From Cylindrobasidium torrendii FP15055 ss-10 (taxonomy: Eukaryota > Basidiomycota > Agaricomycetes > Agaricales > Physalacriaceae), in assembly GCA_000934385.1 (NCBI GenBank), contig KN880505.1:44059-108058 (forward strand): a stretch of DNA of 64,000 nucleotides. Reading direction: 5' to 3'. The notes beneath the pieces are model-generated. The model was not told the origin of the DNA and did not search any database. It was given only the letters and a program-made list of their open reading frames with translations. Each line of letters starts with the position of its first letter. The stretch's first letter is position 1. Below are positions 1-8,892 of this stretch, piece by piece. Both the position numbers and the translations under genes were made by a program.

Positions 1-575
1 AGGCCTTTAGACTGTTTTACGAGAACACGCAGAGACGCCCCTCTGTTCCAGAAGAACAAAAGTCGCACTTTCAAATCATAAACCGATGGAACAGCATGAA
101 GGACAACGTACGGGCGCCGTGGTACGAATTTGCGCGCGCAGAACTCCTGCGAAATCCAGCAGGAACATCGCCATGCCCAGCATACGTGGGCGACGCGCGC
201 ACACGGCGATCCTCAGATCCAGTAGACACGCAGGGGGTGCCCTACTTTGACGAGCATACATCAAAGGACGAGCTGGATCGTGCACGAGTACCGGGGCGCG
301 GTCGAGGACATGAGGCCTTAACCTATGGCCACTGGAGCATGGACCCTCAAAGCCAAAGGATCGCAGCGCCTGCACTGGAGGCTGACGCTGCCTCTTTGAA
401 TCAGCTACAGAATTGGAACTTCAACCAGGCGCCCGAGGATGCTTACACGATAAACGTATGTCGTCTATGGCGCGCGCTTTCAACCTTGGCTAACCCATTA
501 ACGCAGGTTGCGAGTTATTCTATGGACGCGTATCACCCCTTTCCTGTGTCGTCAGACTCTCAGAATCCAAGCTAG
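1..575 (+). CDS. HMG-box DNA-binding protein, 3' part only
   Basis: The reading frame is open from base 3, so the gene starts outside the window. The first ~45 codons read as the second half of an HMG box: AFRLFYENTQ, then a helix ending IINRWNSM, then RAPWYEFARAE, matching the W...RAPWYE..A pattern that closes the box. The ~120-residue tail is Pro/Arg/Gln-rich with no recognised domain. A 51-nt stretch at 456-506 has a perfect GTATGT donor and a CAG acceptor. It keeps frame whether spliced or not, so two tail versions are possible. Stop at 573-575. Family members are fungal sequence-specific regulators, including mating-type proteins; which one this is cannot be told from the remaining half. 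Confidence 0.6.
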   Translation, partial: AFRLFYENTQRRPSVPEEQKSHFQIINRWNSMKDNVRAPWYEFARAELLRNPAGTSPCPAYVGDARTRRSSDPVDTQGVPYFDEHTSKDELDRARVPGRGRGHEALTYGHWSMDPQSQRIAAPALEADAASLNQLQNWNFNQAPEDAYTINVCRLWRALSTLANPLTQVASYSMDAYHPFPVSSDSQNPS

Positions 576-1172
576 AAAGTGTGGCAAATCTCAGGTGGAA
601 GGAGGACGATACTCGGTTTGTAGCCTGCAGTCAAAGTTGAGTGTCAAACCTCTGGACTGGCGGTCCAAATCTCCGATTCTCCCACTCTGGTGCCCACTAC
701 CATGGCGATATTCTCCCTATGCGCTCCCTCTTTTTATGCTATCACACTCCAGACATTATGCTCTCTCTTATGCGGCAGCGCGCTGCGCTTCACTGTTGTA
801 TTTCAAATTCTCACAGAAGATGGCTACAGTGAAAGCGTGTATTGTTTTTCCAAAAAAATGACCTCTAAGGTTGCTAAGTTAGAGGGGAGTCCAATCATGA
901 AGCAATTGCAAAGTTCGTCAACAAGTTCAGGATACACAATCCCGCTTTCACGCATTACAAGATGGCCAAAACCCTATCCATATAGTTTTTTCTTTCTGAA
1001 AACCCTTTTTGTTCTCTTTCCCCAATGCTTTAGGATGTAGTTATGGATCAAGTTTATACAACCGTGGGATATTGATCTCTATGTGGCGCCGTGCGATCGT
1101 TGTTGCGTCACCGCCATTATGTGTACGACACCCTCCTTCTCACTCTCACCACGAACCACTCACGATATTATT
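576..1172. other. intergenic, HMG-box 3' side to DCP1 start
   Basis: Only short out-of-phase open frames lie here. An AT-rich, pyrimidine-rich stretch around 960-1040 precedes DCP1 and probably holds its promoter; no clear TATA box was assigned. Confidence 0.4.
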
Positions 1173-3330
1173 ATGCCACAACATCAACGAGGACAGTCCT
1201 CGCAGTACAATGGCAATGCTCCCAGACCAAAGAGCGTGAACAAAGCGACGCGGCCGACGTCAGCAGCAAAGCCGGACATGGGAATGTCACAATCGTCGCG
1301 TTACGAACATAACTTGAAAGTCCTCAGACGGAGGGATCCATCGATAACAAGCATATTCGACCAATTCACGCATGTCTGTGTCTACCATTTTGACACAAAA
1401 AGTAATAAATGGCAAAAGCTGGGCTACGAAGGGTCTATGTTCTTGTATGAGCGGTGCGTTTGCAGTCGTCTACAGGGTTTATGTACTGATCATTCTCAGA
1501 AACGAGTATCCACCATACGGGTTCTACATTCTCAATCGCGCGGGCATGAGCGACTACATCCAGCGCATGCAGGCAGAAGACGACATCAGCATCGTGGGGA
1601 CGTACTTCATGATGCGCTCGTACCCCGACTTCATCGCGGACCGCGTAGAGAAGATTGAAGCCGCACAACCTCACGCGGCGCAGCTGCCGTACTCGCCCGT
1701 ATGGCGACTTCCAGAACCGAAGCCGACGAAGGACTACAAGGAATCGGTCAGCTCGATGAAAACTATTGGACTATGGATGTTTTCGTCCGATGCTCGAGAG
1801 CCACTGGCCGATGTTATGACTCGCATTTACGACTACATCAAAAGGAATGAGCGCATTCCTGATGAGTTCAGATACGGCCCTGGCCGTCCACCACCACCAA
1901 ACAGACATCTCTCAACCTCAGCCCCGTCTACACCGCCCGGTAAGTTGCCACCCACATGCTATCAAACGAATATTCATTTTCCTAGCGATACCCGCAACAC
2001 CTCCAAACCAACCACAAACAGCCGAATTTAACAACCTTATGGCCAGGCTCACCGCTTCTGCCACTCCTGCTGCTGCGCTCAATGAAACGCCATCGAAGCT
2101 GACCATGTCAGTTGAATCTCTGTTCGCGAGCATGACCAGAAAGCCGCATTTCAACGAGACAGAATCTGTCCCAGAATCTCCTTCTGTATCACAGAGCCAG
2201 TCAACAACAGGCATCCCTCTGCTGGATTCAATGTTCGCATCTGTGTCTACAACCAACTTACATCCACCACCTCCCGAAGATCCAGTCATCCACAGTCCAA
2301 AACCAACTACTACCACACTGCCTCAGGTTCTGAACCAGGATGTCATCTTCAAACTGTTGGGTGCAAATTCATCTCGGTCATCTTCCACCAATTCCTTTTC
2401 GTCCGGGTCCCGTGGAGGGGAGCTTGAGTCGTATGTCCAGCAGTCTTCGCCTGCTATGCGCCGCCAGGAGCCTGCGCTGGGATCTTCCCAGCCACCACCG
2501 GTAAACGGAGATGTAACCCCTCGCGCCCCACTACCTCGCAACATCCCCATGCCGCCGCCGATAGAGTCAACTTTGACCGTCCGTCCGCCATCTGCGCCTG
2601 CGCCAGTACAAGCCCTACTTGTACCATTGAACGAGAACAGTAATGGTCGTCGACTCGTTCCCTTCGACGATGGCGACCCTGCGCTTTGGCCTTATCCTCG
2701 TGCGCCCATCGACGAAGACGAGGAGGAGCTCGTCGAGCTTGACTTCCATGATACGAGTGCCTTGAGCAACACGGAAAAGTTCAGGCTGGAGGAGCTCAAG
2801 ACACGGCGCCGCATCGAAGAAGAGAGCGAGTTGGGCAAGAAAAAGATGAGCCGCGCTGAGAGGAAAAAGAGGCAGCAGGACAAGGACGAGATTGAGAAAT
2901 CTTGGGATACACCCGGAGACGAAATCCAAGTGCAGACGGCAGTAGCCGTCCCGCCTCTCCCACAGGTGCATCCAACGGTGCAGGTGCAACAGACGGTGCA
3001 AGTGCAACCGACTGTTCAAGTTCAACCCTCTACGCCTACGAAAAATGGCGTGAAGGGCAAGGGCAAAGTGCACCTGAATGGATCTTCAGTACCCAGAGCC
3101 GAAGGACCTGTTGATCAGATTGCTGTGAAGGACATCATCCTGAACGCAGTCCGCCCGAAAGTTCCTCATATCGAGCGCAACGACTTTGTTCGGGAGGTCC
3201 TCACGCTCATCCATGTACGTGTACGCATCGTTTGAGAAAGACAACATCGCTGATCTTTTTCTTGCAGACCGACAAAACATTCGTCGACAGCCTCTGGCAA
3301 GAGTACCTGTCGCGCAATTCTAGCAACTAG
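1173..3330 (+). CDS. DCP1: mRNA-decapping enzyme subunit 1
   Basis: Activator subunit of the Dcp1-Dcp2 decapping complex, which acts in the cytoplasm and P-bodies in 5'-3' mRNA decay. Exons 1173-1453, 1500-1939, 1986-3214 and 3268-3330 join to 670 aa. The N-terminal ~150 residues are an EVH1-type Dcp1 domain (RYEHNLKVLRRRDPSI, HFDTKSNKWQKLGYEG, YPPYGFYILNR, GLWMFSSDAREPL). A long Pro/Ser/Thr-rich linker follows, with a charged coiled stretch (ELGKKKMSRAERKKRQQ) and short VQVQ repeats. The last exon encodes the C-terminal segment TDKTFVDSLWQEYL, which resembles the conserved trimerisation/tail helix of fungal and animal Dcp1. The start is the ATG of MPQHQRG, the last Met before the conserved domain. 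Yeast Dcp1 is much shorter; length here fits filamentous fungi. Confidence 0.93.
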
Positions 3331-3752
3331 ACTATTGGCTAACTGACCGACTTTGTACACTACGCCGCTTTTTGGACATCGTTTGTCCTCCATTGCCCTT
3401 GGGCATGATATTTTTACATTCATTTACTCCACGCCCGTTTATATCACGTTGTACAAGCAAGTCTTTTGTCGCGTCACAGCTGTTAACTATACCTATGTAT
3501 TCGAGTAGCGAATTCCCATCCAGACCCTTCCCATACTTGACGTCTACATAGCTTTCTTGCATGTGCTTTGTACATACATACTCTACTGGCTCATTGGAAT
3601 TCTGTATTTCGTGTTCATGCGCAGGATCAGTATTCGGTGACTTCCTAGCTCTATGGCTTGTTTTGAGCGCATCCGTTGGAGTTGTCTATACGATGAATTT
3701 GCAGCATGTATCCTTCGATCGCGCTCAACGACTTCAACTCCCGACCATCATC
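3331..3752. other. intergenic, DCP1 to HNH gene
   Basis: The frame of the next gene is open upstream to 3561 and an alternative ATG lies at 3693, but the extra residues look like untranslated leader. Nothing else is recognised. Confidence 0.4.
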
Positions 3753-4901
3753 ATGCCGCTGACTCTAGTGATACGCTCGAGTGTTCTTGGTGAATCTTCT
3801 GCACCGCCTAATCAGATTCAGAATGCGACGTCGACAGATGCGACAGCCTCTATGACCATCCTCCCAGCTGCCGCCGGACCCGTGCAGTATATTCCCCTCC
3901 TCCAGGGCGAAGCCGTCGACATCGACCGATTCGCCGGCGCTGAGCAGTCGGACTGGATCTTGTCCATAGCCCACGACATCTGTGATCCACTGCTTTCTCG
4001 GGGTGTGCTATGCGTCCAGGCTCCTAACAACGTCTGGCGACACATCAGGTCACCAGAGCCATTGACGGACACAACATACCTCTACGAATTGCCGTCGACA
4101 GCAGTCGTTGGACTCTGCAAAATCAGCTTGCGAGATAATAGATCCAGAACAGACACAACTGGGGACGCCGCAGACATGCGTACGGCAGTTCTTCAGCGAG
4201 ATGCGTCTACATGCTGGATAACCAGGGCCAGCGACCCTACGGGTCCTTTTCTCAACAGCCACATATGTCCAAAGAGAATGGGGGATGCACAAGCTCAACA
4301 TATCCTAGAAACGTTCTGCGGCTACCAGGGATCCAACATCAGCGTATTCCACCCAATGTTTGGAATCACTCTCTTGAGAAGCCTAGAGGTGTATTTTGAC
4401 TCCTATGATATGGGATTCCGTCGCATGAGTCCATCTGTAAGCCTACAAACTTCACTGTTAACGTTGCGCTGCTGAATGCGCGTTGATATCCCATCGCAGC
4501 ATCAGTACAAAGTGCACGCCTTTGGTCCAGAAAAACTGCTGAGTATCGCGGGGATGCCTCAGATCCCTGGATACCCAATTCCACCGCTGCACAATTACAT
4601 CGTGAATAATGCCCCGACGCCTGGTCACACCGACAATCCCTTGCCTGGGCTCTTTCGATGGCACTACCTTCAGTGTGTCCTTCGTCAATTTGCCACACAT
4701 AATTATCGCCGCCAGCCCAACGTCTTGTATCACGAAATTTCATTGCCCATGGAGGGTGATAGTGACGACGGGACGGATGATGGGGACGGTAATGACTGGC
4801 CCTCTGCTGGCTGGGACCGCGCAAGGTTGGCAGCGTCAGAGGCAGAGGCGGAGAGGCAACGGCAGAGCGCTGTCGTTTCTTGTTGTAATGAAGTTCCCTG
4901 A
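3753..4901 (+). CDS. basidiomycete HNH-domain protein
   Basis: Two exons (3753-4436, 4500-4901; 63-nt intron, phase 0) give 361 aa. The central part matches the HNH-type motif seen in large, poorly understood basidiomycete families: a Cys-containing strand (RDASTCWITRA), then NSHICPKRMGD carrying the putative catalytic His, then a helix and a GITLLRSLEVYFDSYDMGFR segment. The second exon (HQYKVHAFGPEKL) ends in an acidic stretch and a Glu/Arg-rich coil. Such proteins are often annotated as HNH nucleases, but activity is rarely shown and no partner is visible here. The start at MPLTLVIRSS is preferred over upstream in-frame Met codons at 3561 and 3693. Confidence 0.72.
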
Positions 4902-5369
4902 GGTGTAAAGCGGACTGCAACATAATTGTCGTCGGTACTTATGGGTGTATATCTTGATTCTTGACATTATGCGCCATATTTCCCAGCTCAAACATTCAGC
5001 GCATCCACTGGCCGCCAGTCTTTGCGACACGAGTGAGGATGTCTACGCGCATATTTGAATATGCATGTCCATGTTCATCCTTCGCGTTATTCTCCTGGCT
5101 GAGGTCAAGAAACGGGCTACGAAAATGCGCGACAAAGACGAAGACGTGGGGCTTATTCAGGAATGGGGTTGGCTCGACATATGGTTCACGACTCAAGCAC
5201 AAGCAGGCATTGGGACCGACATAACCGGTATATTAACAGAGAGCAGTGTTGTGTGACATTAAGACGTGTGGTACATTTCCGAGAATGGGGTTCATGGTGT
5301 AGGTCGGAGACGCCATGGCCTTGCAAAATAGTCAGCGTGGAGTCAACGCGTCGCGCAGGCCACATACCT
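4902..5369. other. intergenic between convergent genes
   Basis: 3' flanks of the HNH gene and of the minus-strand small gene. Several short open frames exist, none with family similarity or splice structure. Confidence 0.4.
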
Positions 5370-5600
5370 CTATGCAGGAATGAAAATATCTCCCCATGTC
5401 CGGACGACTGCGATACCACCCAGAAACACGGTTACAGCGGTGACAATGCTGATGTTGCCCGCGAGTTTTTCGGGGGCCCATACCTCCTCGTCGAGGAAGC
5501 TGGCGAACCCGGACTTTTCCGATTCGTTGCGCCGGGGTGCCACCTGGCTTTTGCTGATGTAGGCGGGGCCGGAACCGGGGGGTGCTGCGCGACGGGCCAT
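5370..5600 (-). CDS. small tail-anchored membrane protein, Tom6-like
   Basis: Single-exon 76-aa protein. The N-terminal ~45 residues are polar with basic positions (MARRAAPPGSG). A Trp-containing acidic stretch (FASFLDEEVW) leads into one hydrophobic helix (ISIVTAVTVFLGGIAVV), then a short RTWGDIFIPA tail ending at the stop. Size, single C-terminal helix and the D-x-hx-P-x ending resemble fungal Tom6, the small stabilising subunit of the mitochondrial outer-membrane translocase. Tom6 sequences are short and variable, so this is inference from architecture. Other tiny mitochondrial membrane subunits would look similar. Confidence 0.42.
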   Translation of the reverse strand: MARRAAPPGSGPAYISKSQVAPRRNESEKSGFASFLDEEVWAPEKLAGNISIVTAVTVFLGGIAVVRTWGDIFIPA

Positions 5601-6189
5601 TGTTTTCTTTGGGTTCGTGACGGTATGGGAGAGACCTCGGATGACGGTCCGAGGCGCGTCATCAACGGCGGAGTTTCATTTCGTCGGCATCTCTGCAATT
5701 CCAGTACCACTCAAGATTGATGTTTTCAGAGATAGGCAAGCACTTTCAACAGAATTTCTAACCGGAAATCTCTGCACATGAAGCAGTCGACCCGCTTCAG
5801 TTTGTCTACTAAGCCTCCCACTTTATGGTAGCTTCTTCAAGGACTCAGAGTTTGCAATACCTGGATGCACTTTAAGAGGGTATCGTAGGTACTCAAATAT
5901 TCAACTTGATTACAATGCCCGAATGGTTCAATGTGACCAAGGAGTCCCATATGTACGTGCGGTAGTACTTGAAAATGTGCACAGGGACTTAGACTGTATG
6001 AGCCCCTTCGATTCAGTAGGATTCAGTGTGCTCTTATAGGACGTCGATGGCGAGCAATGAGGCATGTGGTATAGAGAATACTTAGGTTGCTGGCATTTGG
6101 ACACACAAACTTCAACATTCCGGACTCGAGCCGGCGAAGCATGTTATTGCTGTGTTCTCAACGCGATCGGCTATCTGCCTCCGCCCATC
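5601..6189. other. divergent spacer, Tom6-like gene to VPS45
   Basis: Contains the 5' sides of two divergent genes. No coding frame or repeat is recognised. Confidence 0.4.
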
Positions 6190-8419
6190 ATGGACGTCGT
6201 CAAAGCTGTCGAGACGTATGTGGCAAAGATGGTCTCTGAGCCATCCGCAATGAAGGTCCTCCTGCTAGACTCAGACACGGTGCGCCTATCCTCCCTTGCC
6301 CCAGCCATTCTAGCTGACGAGTTCAGACACCCATCGTGTCATTAGCAGCTACACAGTCTGTGCTACTGGCTCAGCAAGTCTACTTGACCGACCGAATAGA
6401 CAAGAAGAACCGCGACAGGATGGCGCACATGAAGTGTGTCTGCTTCCTGAGGGCGTCTGACGAAAGTCTGGAGGCTCTCACAGCTGAGTTGCGCGAGCCA
6501 AAGTATGCGGAGTACTACCTCTGTAGGTCGTGTTTGCCATCTCAATAGTCGTGATTGAACCGTGCGCAGACTTCTCCAACATCCTCAGCAAGCGTACGAT
6601 TGAACTGTTGGCGGAGGTCGACGAGTACGAGGTTGTTCGCGAAGTCCAGGTGCGTGACATGCTGATGTTTTGTATACCGAATTAACTTCTACATAGGAAT
6701 ACTTTGCGGATTATTCGCCATTGCTACCATCCCTATTTTCGTTGAACCAGATGCCAACACCGCAGAAGCCACTCTATGGATCAACACCAAACTCATGGCA
6801 CCCTGATGCCTTGGAACGCTCAATACAAGGCCTGACGGCGGTACTCCTCAGCCTGAAGAAGAAACCCGTGATACGTTACGAGAAGATGAGTGGGATGGCA
6901 AAGAGACTAGCAGGCGAGGTGCACGTACGTTACCCATCCTCCCCCGCAGCATCCGCACCGATTCACCTGCCCAGCATCGAATGCAATCTGAATCCAATCT
7001 CTTCGACTTCCGTTTGACCCAGGTCCCCCCGCTACTGCTTATTCTCGACCGTCGCAATGATCCTGTCACTCCATTGCTCTCACAGTGGACGTACCAAGCA
7101 ATGGTGCACGAACTGTTAGGAATCCATAATGGACGCGTCGACCTCTCTATGGTCCCCGATGTCCGACAAGAGCTGGCCGATATCACACTCACGACGACAA
7201 CAGACCCTTTCTTCCAACAACATTATCTTGCAACGTTCGGAGACCTTGGTACATCTCTCAAGAATTACGTCCAATCCTACCAGTCGCGCACTCTTGCCGC
7301 TGGACCCTCGTCCATCACTAGCATTTCGGACATGAAGCGGTTTGTGGAGGAATATCCAGAATTCCGTAAACTTGGAGGAAATGTGAGCAAGCATGTTGCG
7401 CTAGTGGGCGAGCTCAGTCGTCTGGTGGACCGCGACAAGTTGTTGGAAGTCGGTGAAATTGAGCAGGGTCTGGCGACGAACTCGGGCGCGGACTTCAAGA
7501 GTGTACAAGATTTGGTTACGAACTCGAACGTTCCCGCATGGAACAAGCTGCGTGTGGTAATGTTGTACGCATTGAGATACCAGAAGACACAAACGGCGAA
7601 CATTGCATCGCTCATTAATTTGATGTTGGCGAACGGGGTATCCAGAGAGGACGCCAGGGTGAGTGCCCACTTTCTGGGAGTCAAACAAGTTGATAGTGAT
7701 TCTGTGGCAGTTGGTATATGTCCTGCTGAACGTGGCTGGTACCGACCAACGGCAAGATGACCTTTTCTCCACCGAATCGCTCCTGGCCCTCGGCCGGTCT
7801 GCGCTCAAGGGTCTCAAGGGCGTCGAGAATGTGTACATGCAACACACTCCCCATCTAGCACAAACACTTGAGAACGTCTTCAAGGGCAGACTTAAAGAAA
7901 CGAGCTATCCATTTGTCGAATCTCCAGGACCGAACGCCGGCCTCCAACGACCGCAGGATATCATTATCTTCATGGTAGGAGGGACGACGTATGAGGAGGC
8001 AAGGACTGTGACGTTGCTGAACCAACAGCCGGCGACACCAGGGGTGTCGGCCGGTGCAGGTGTTAGGTTGCTGTTGGGCGGAACCTGTGTGCATAACTCA
8101 TCATCGTACGCCTTTCATTGTCTTTCCGGCAAGAAAGCACTAACAAAAATCCAGATACATTGAAATGCTGCGGGAGGCAGCGTCGTCCTTCCCCGCGACT
8201 GTGTACGAGCCGCCACCAGAGAATGCGTCGAGTTTGCCGTCTATCAATTTGAACTTGGGTGGGATGAACGTGAGTCTGGGTGGACCCGCTGGTACGGGAG
8301 TTTATAGGACGAGTGGGGACAATTTGGGGATACAGACGGATGGAATACGGGATGGAGTGATTAATCTGTTTGGAAAGATGAAGCAGGGTGTAGATAGGAT
8401 AGCGTCGCCTCAGCCTTAG
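6190..8419 (+). CDS. VPS45: Sec1/Munc18-family protein Vps45
   Basis: SM protein that binds the Tlg2/syntaxin-16 SNARE and drives vesicle fusion at the trans-Golgi and endosomes. Seven exons (6190-6279, 6327-6522, 6570-6649, 6697-6924, 6975-7658, 7711-8105, 8155-8419) encode 645 aa. Hallmarks in order: MDVVKAVETYVAKMV, MKVLLLDSDT, IVSLAATQSVLLAQQVYL, LREPKYAEYYLYFSN, FDFRLTQVPPLLLILDRR, DPVTPLLSQWTYQAMVHELL, then LVYVLLNVAGTDQRQDDLF and IIIFMVGGTTYEEAR near the end. A Gly/Ser-rich extension (SINLNLGGMNVSLGG) follows, longer than in yeast Vps45 (577 aa). Every intron is 47-52 nt with a canonical donor. Confidence 0.95.
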
Positions 8420-8892
8420 CGAATATTCACGATGTAGCGCCAAGTTCGCCATTCGATTGTATGGGCACCATCTGATATAACAAAGATACTACTAGTCCAT
8501 ATGTAGAAACTCACAAGGGGATGTTTGGGAACAATACATTAGTATTTGGCTAGATGGCTTGTTTTGGAGAACAAAAGACGCCTCGAGGTTTCAACGAGTC
8601 AAAGGCCCCAATTTGACTTGTCACAACAAGAAAAGCAGCGCGCGGAACTCGCTTCCTTTTGTTCGGAGCCTACTCACGTGACCCTTTCGCGTGTTGGTAT
8701 AAAGCCGTACCCGGGACCGATCTAGTGTCTTCCACTCTTCCCTCCATCATCGACGGGGCAACGACGACGACGACGACTTTTGCAACGACCATCGCACATC
8801 TGTTGTAATTGAAAGCGATTTATTAAAGACTGGTGAGTCGTAGAATCCTCCACTACGTGTCTGCGTGCTGAACGCCTCGCGCAGTAACAACT
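8420..8892 (+). promoter_or_regulatory. promoter and 5' leader of the F-box gene
   Basis: A palindromic E-box CACGTG (8675-8680) sits 17 bp before a TATAAA box (8698-8703). A pyrimidine-rich stretch and a (CGA)n microsatellite at about 8757-8776 follow. A leader intron with canonical GTGAGT donor and CGCAG acceptor spans 8833-8884, ending 8 nt before the ATG. E-box plus TATA plus leader intron suggests a strongly expressed gene. Confidence 0.6.

Noticed and set aside
7663..8163. VPS45 exon 6 frame read as a separate gene
   Set aside because: It is the continuation of VPS45 after a canonical 52-nt intron.
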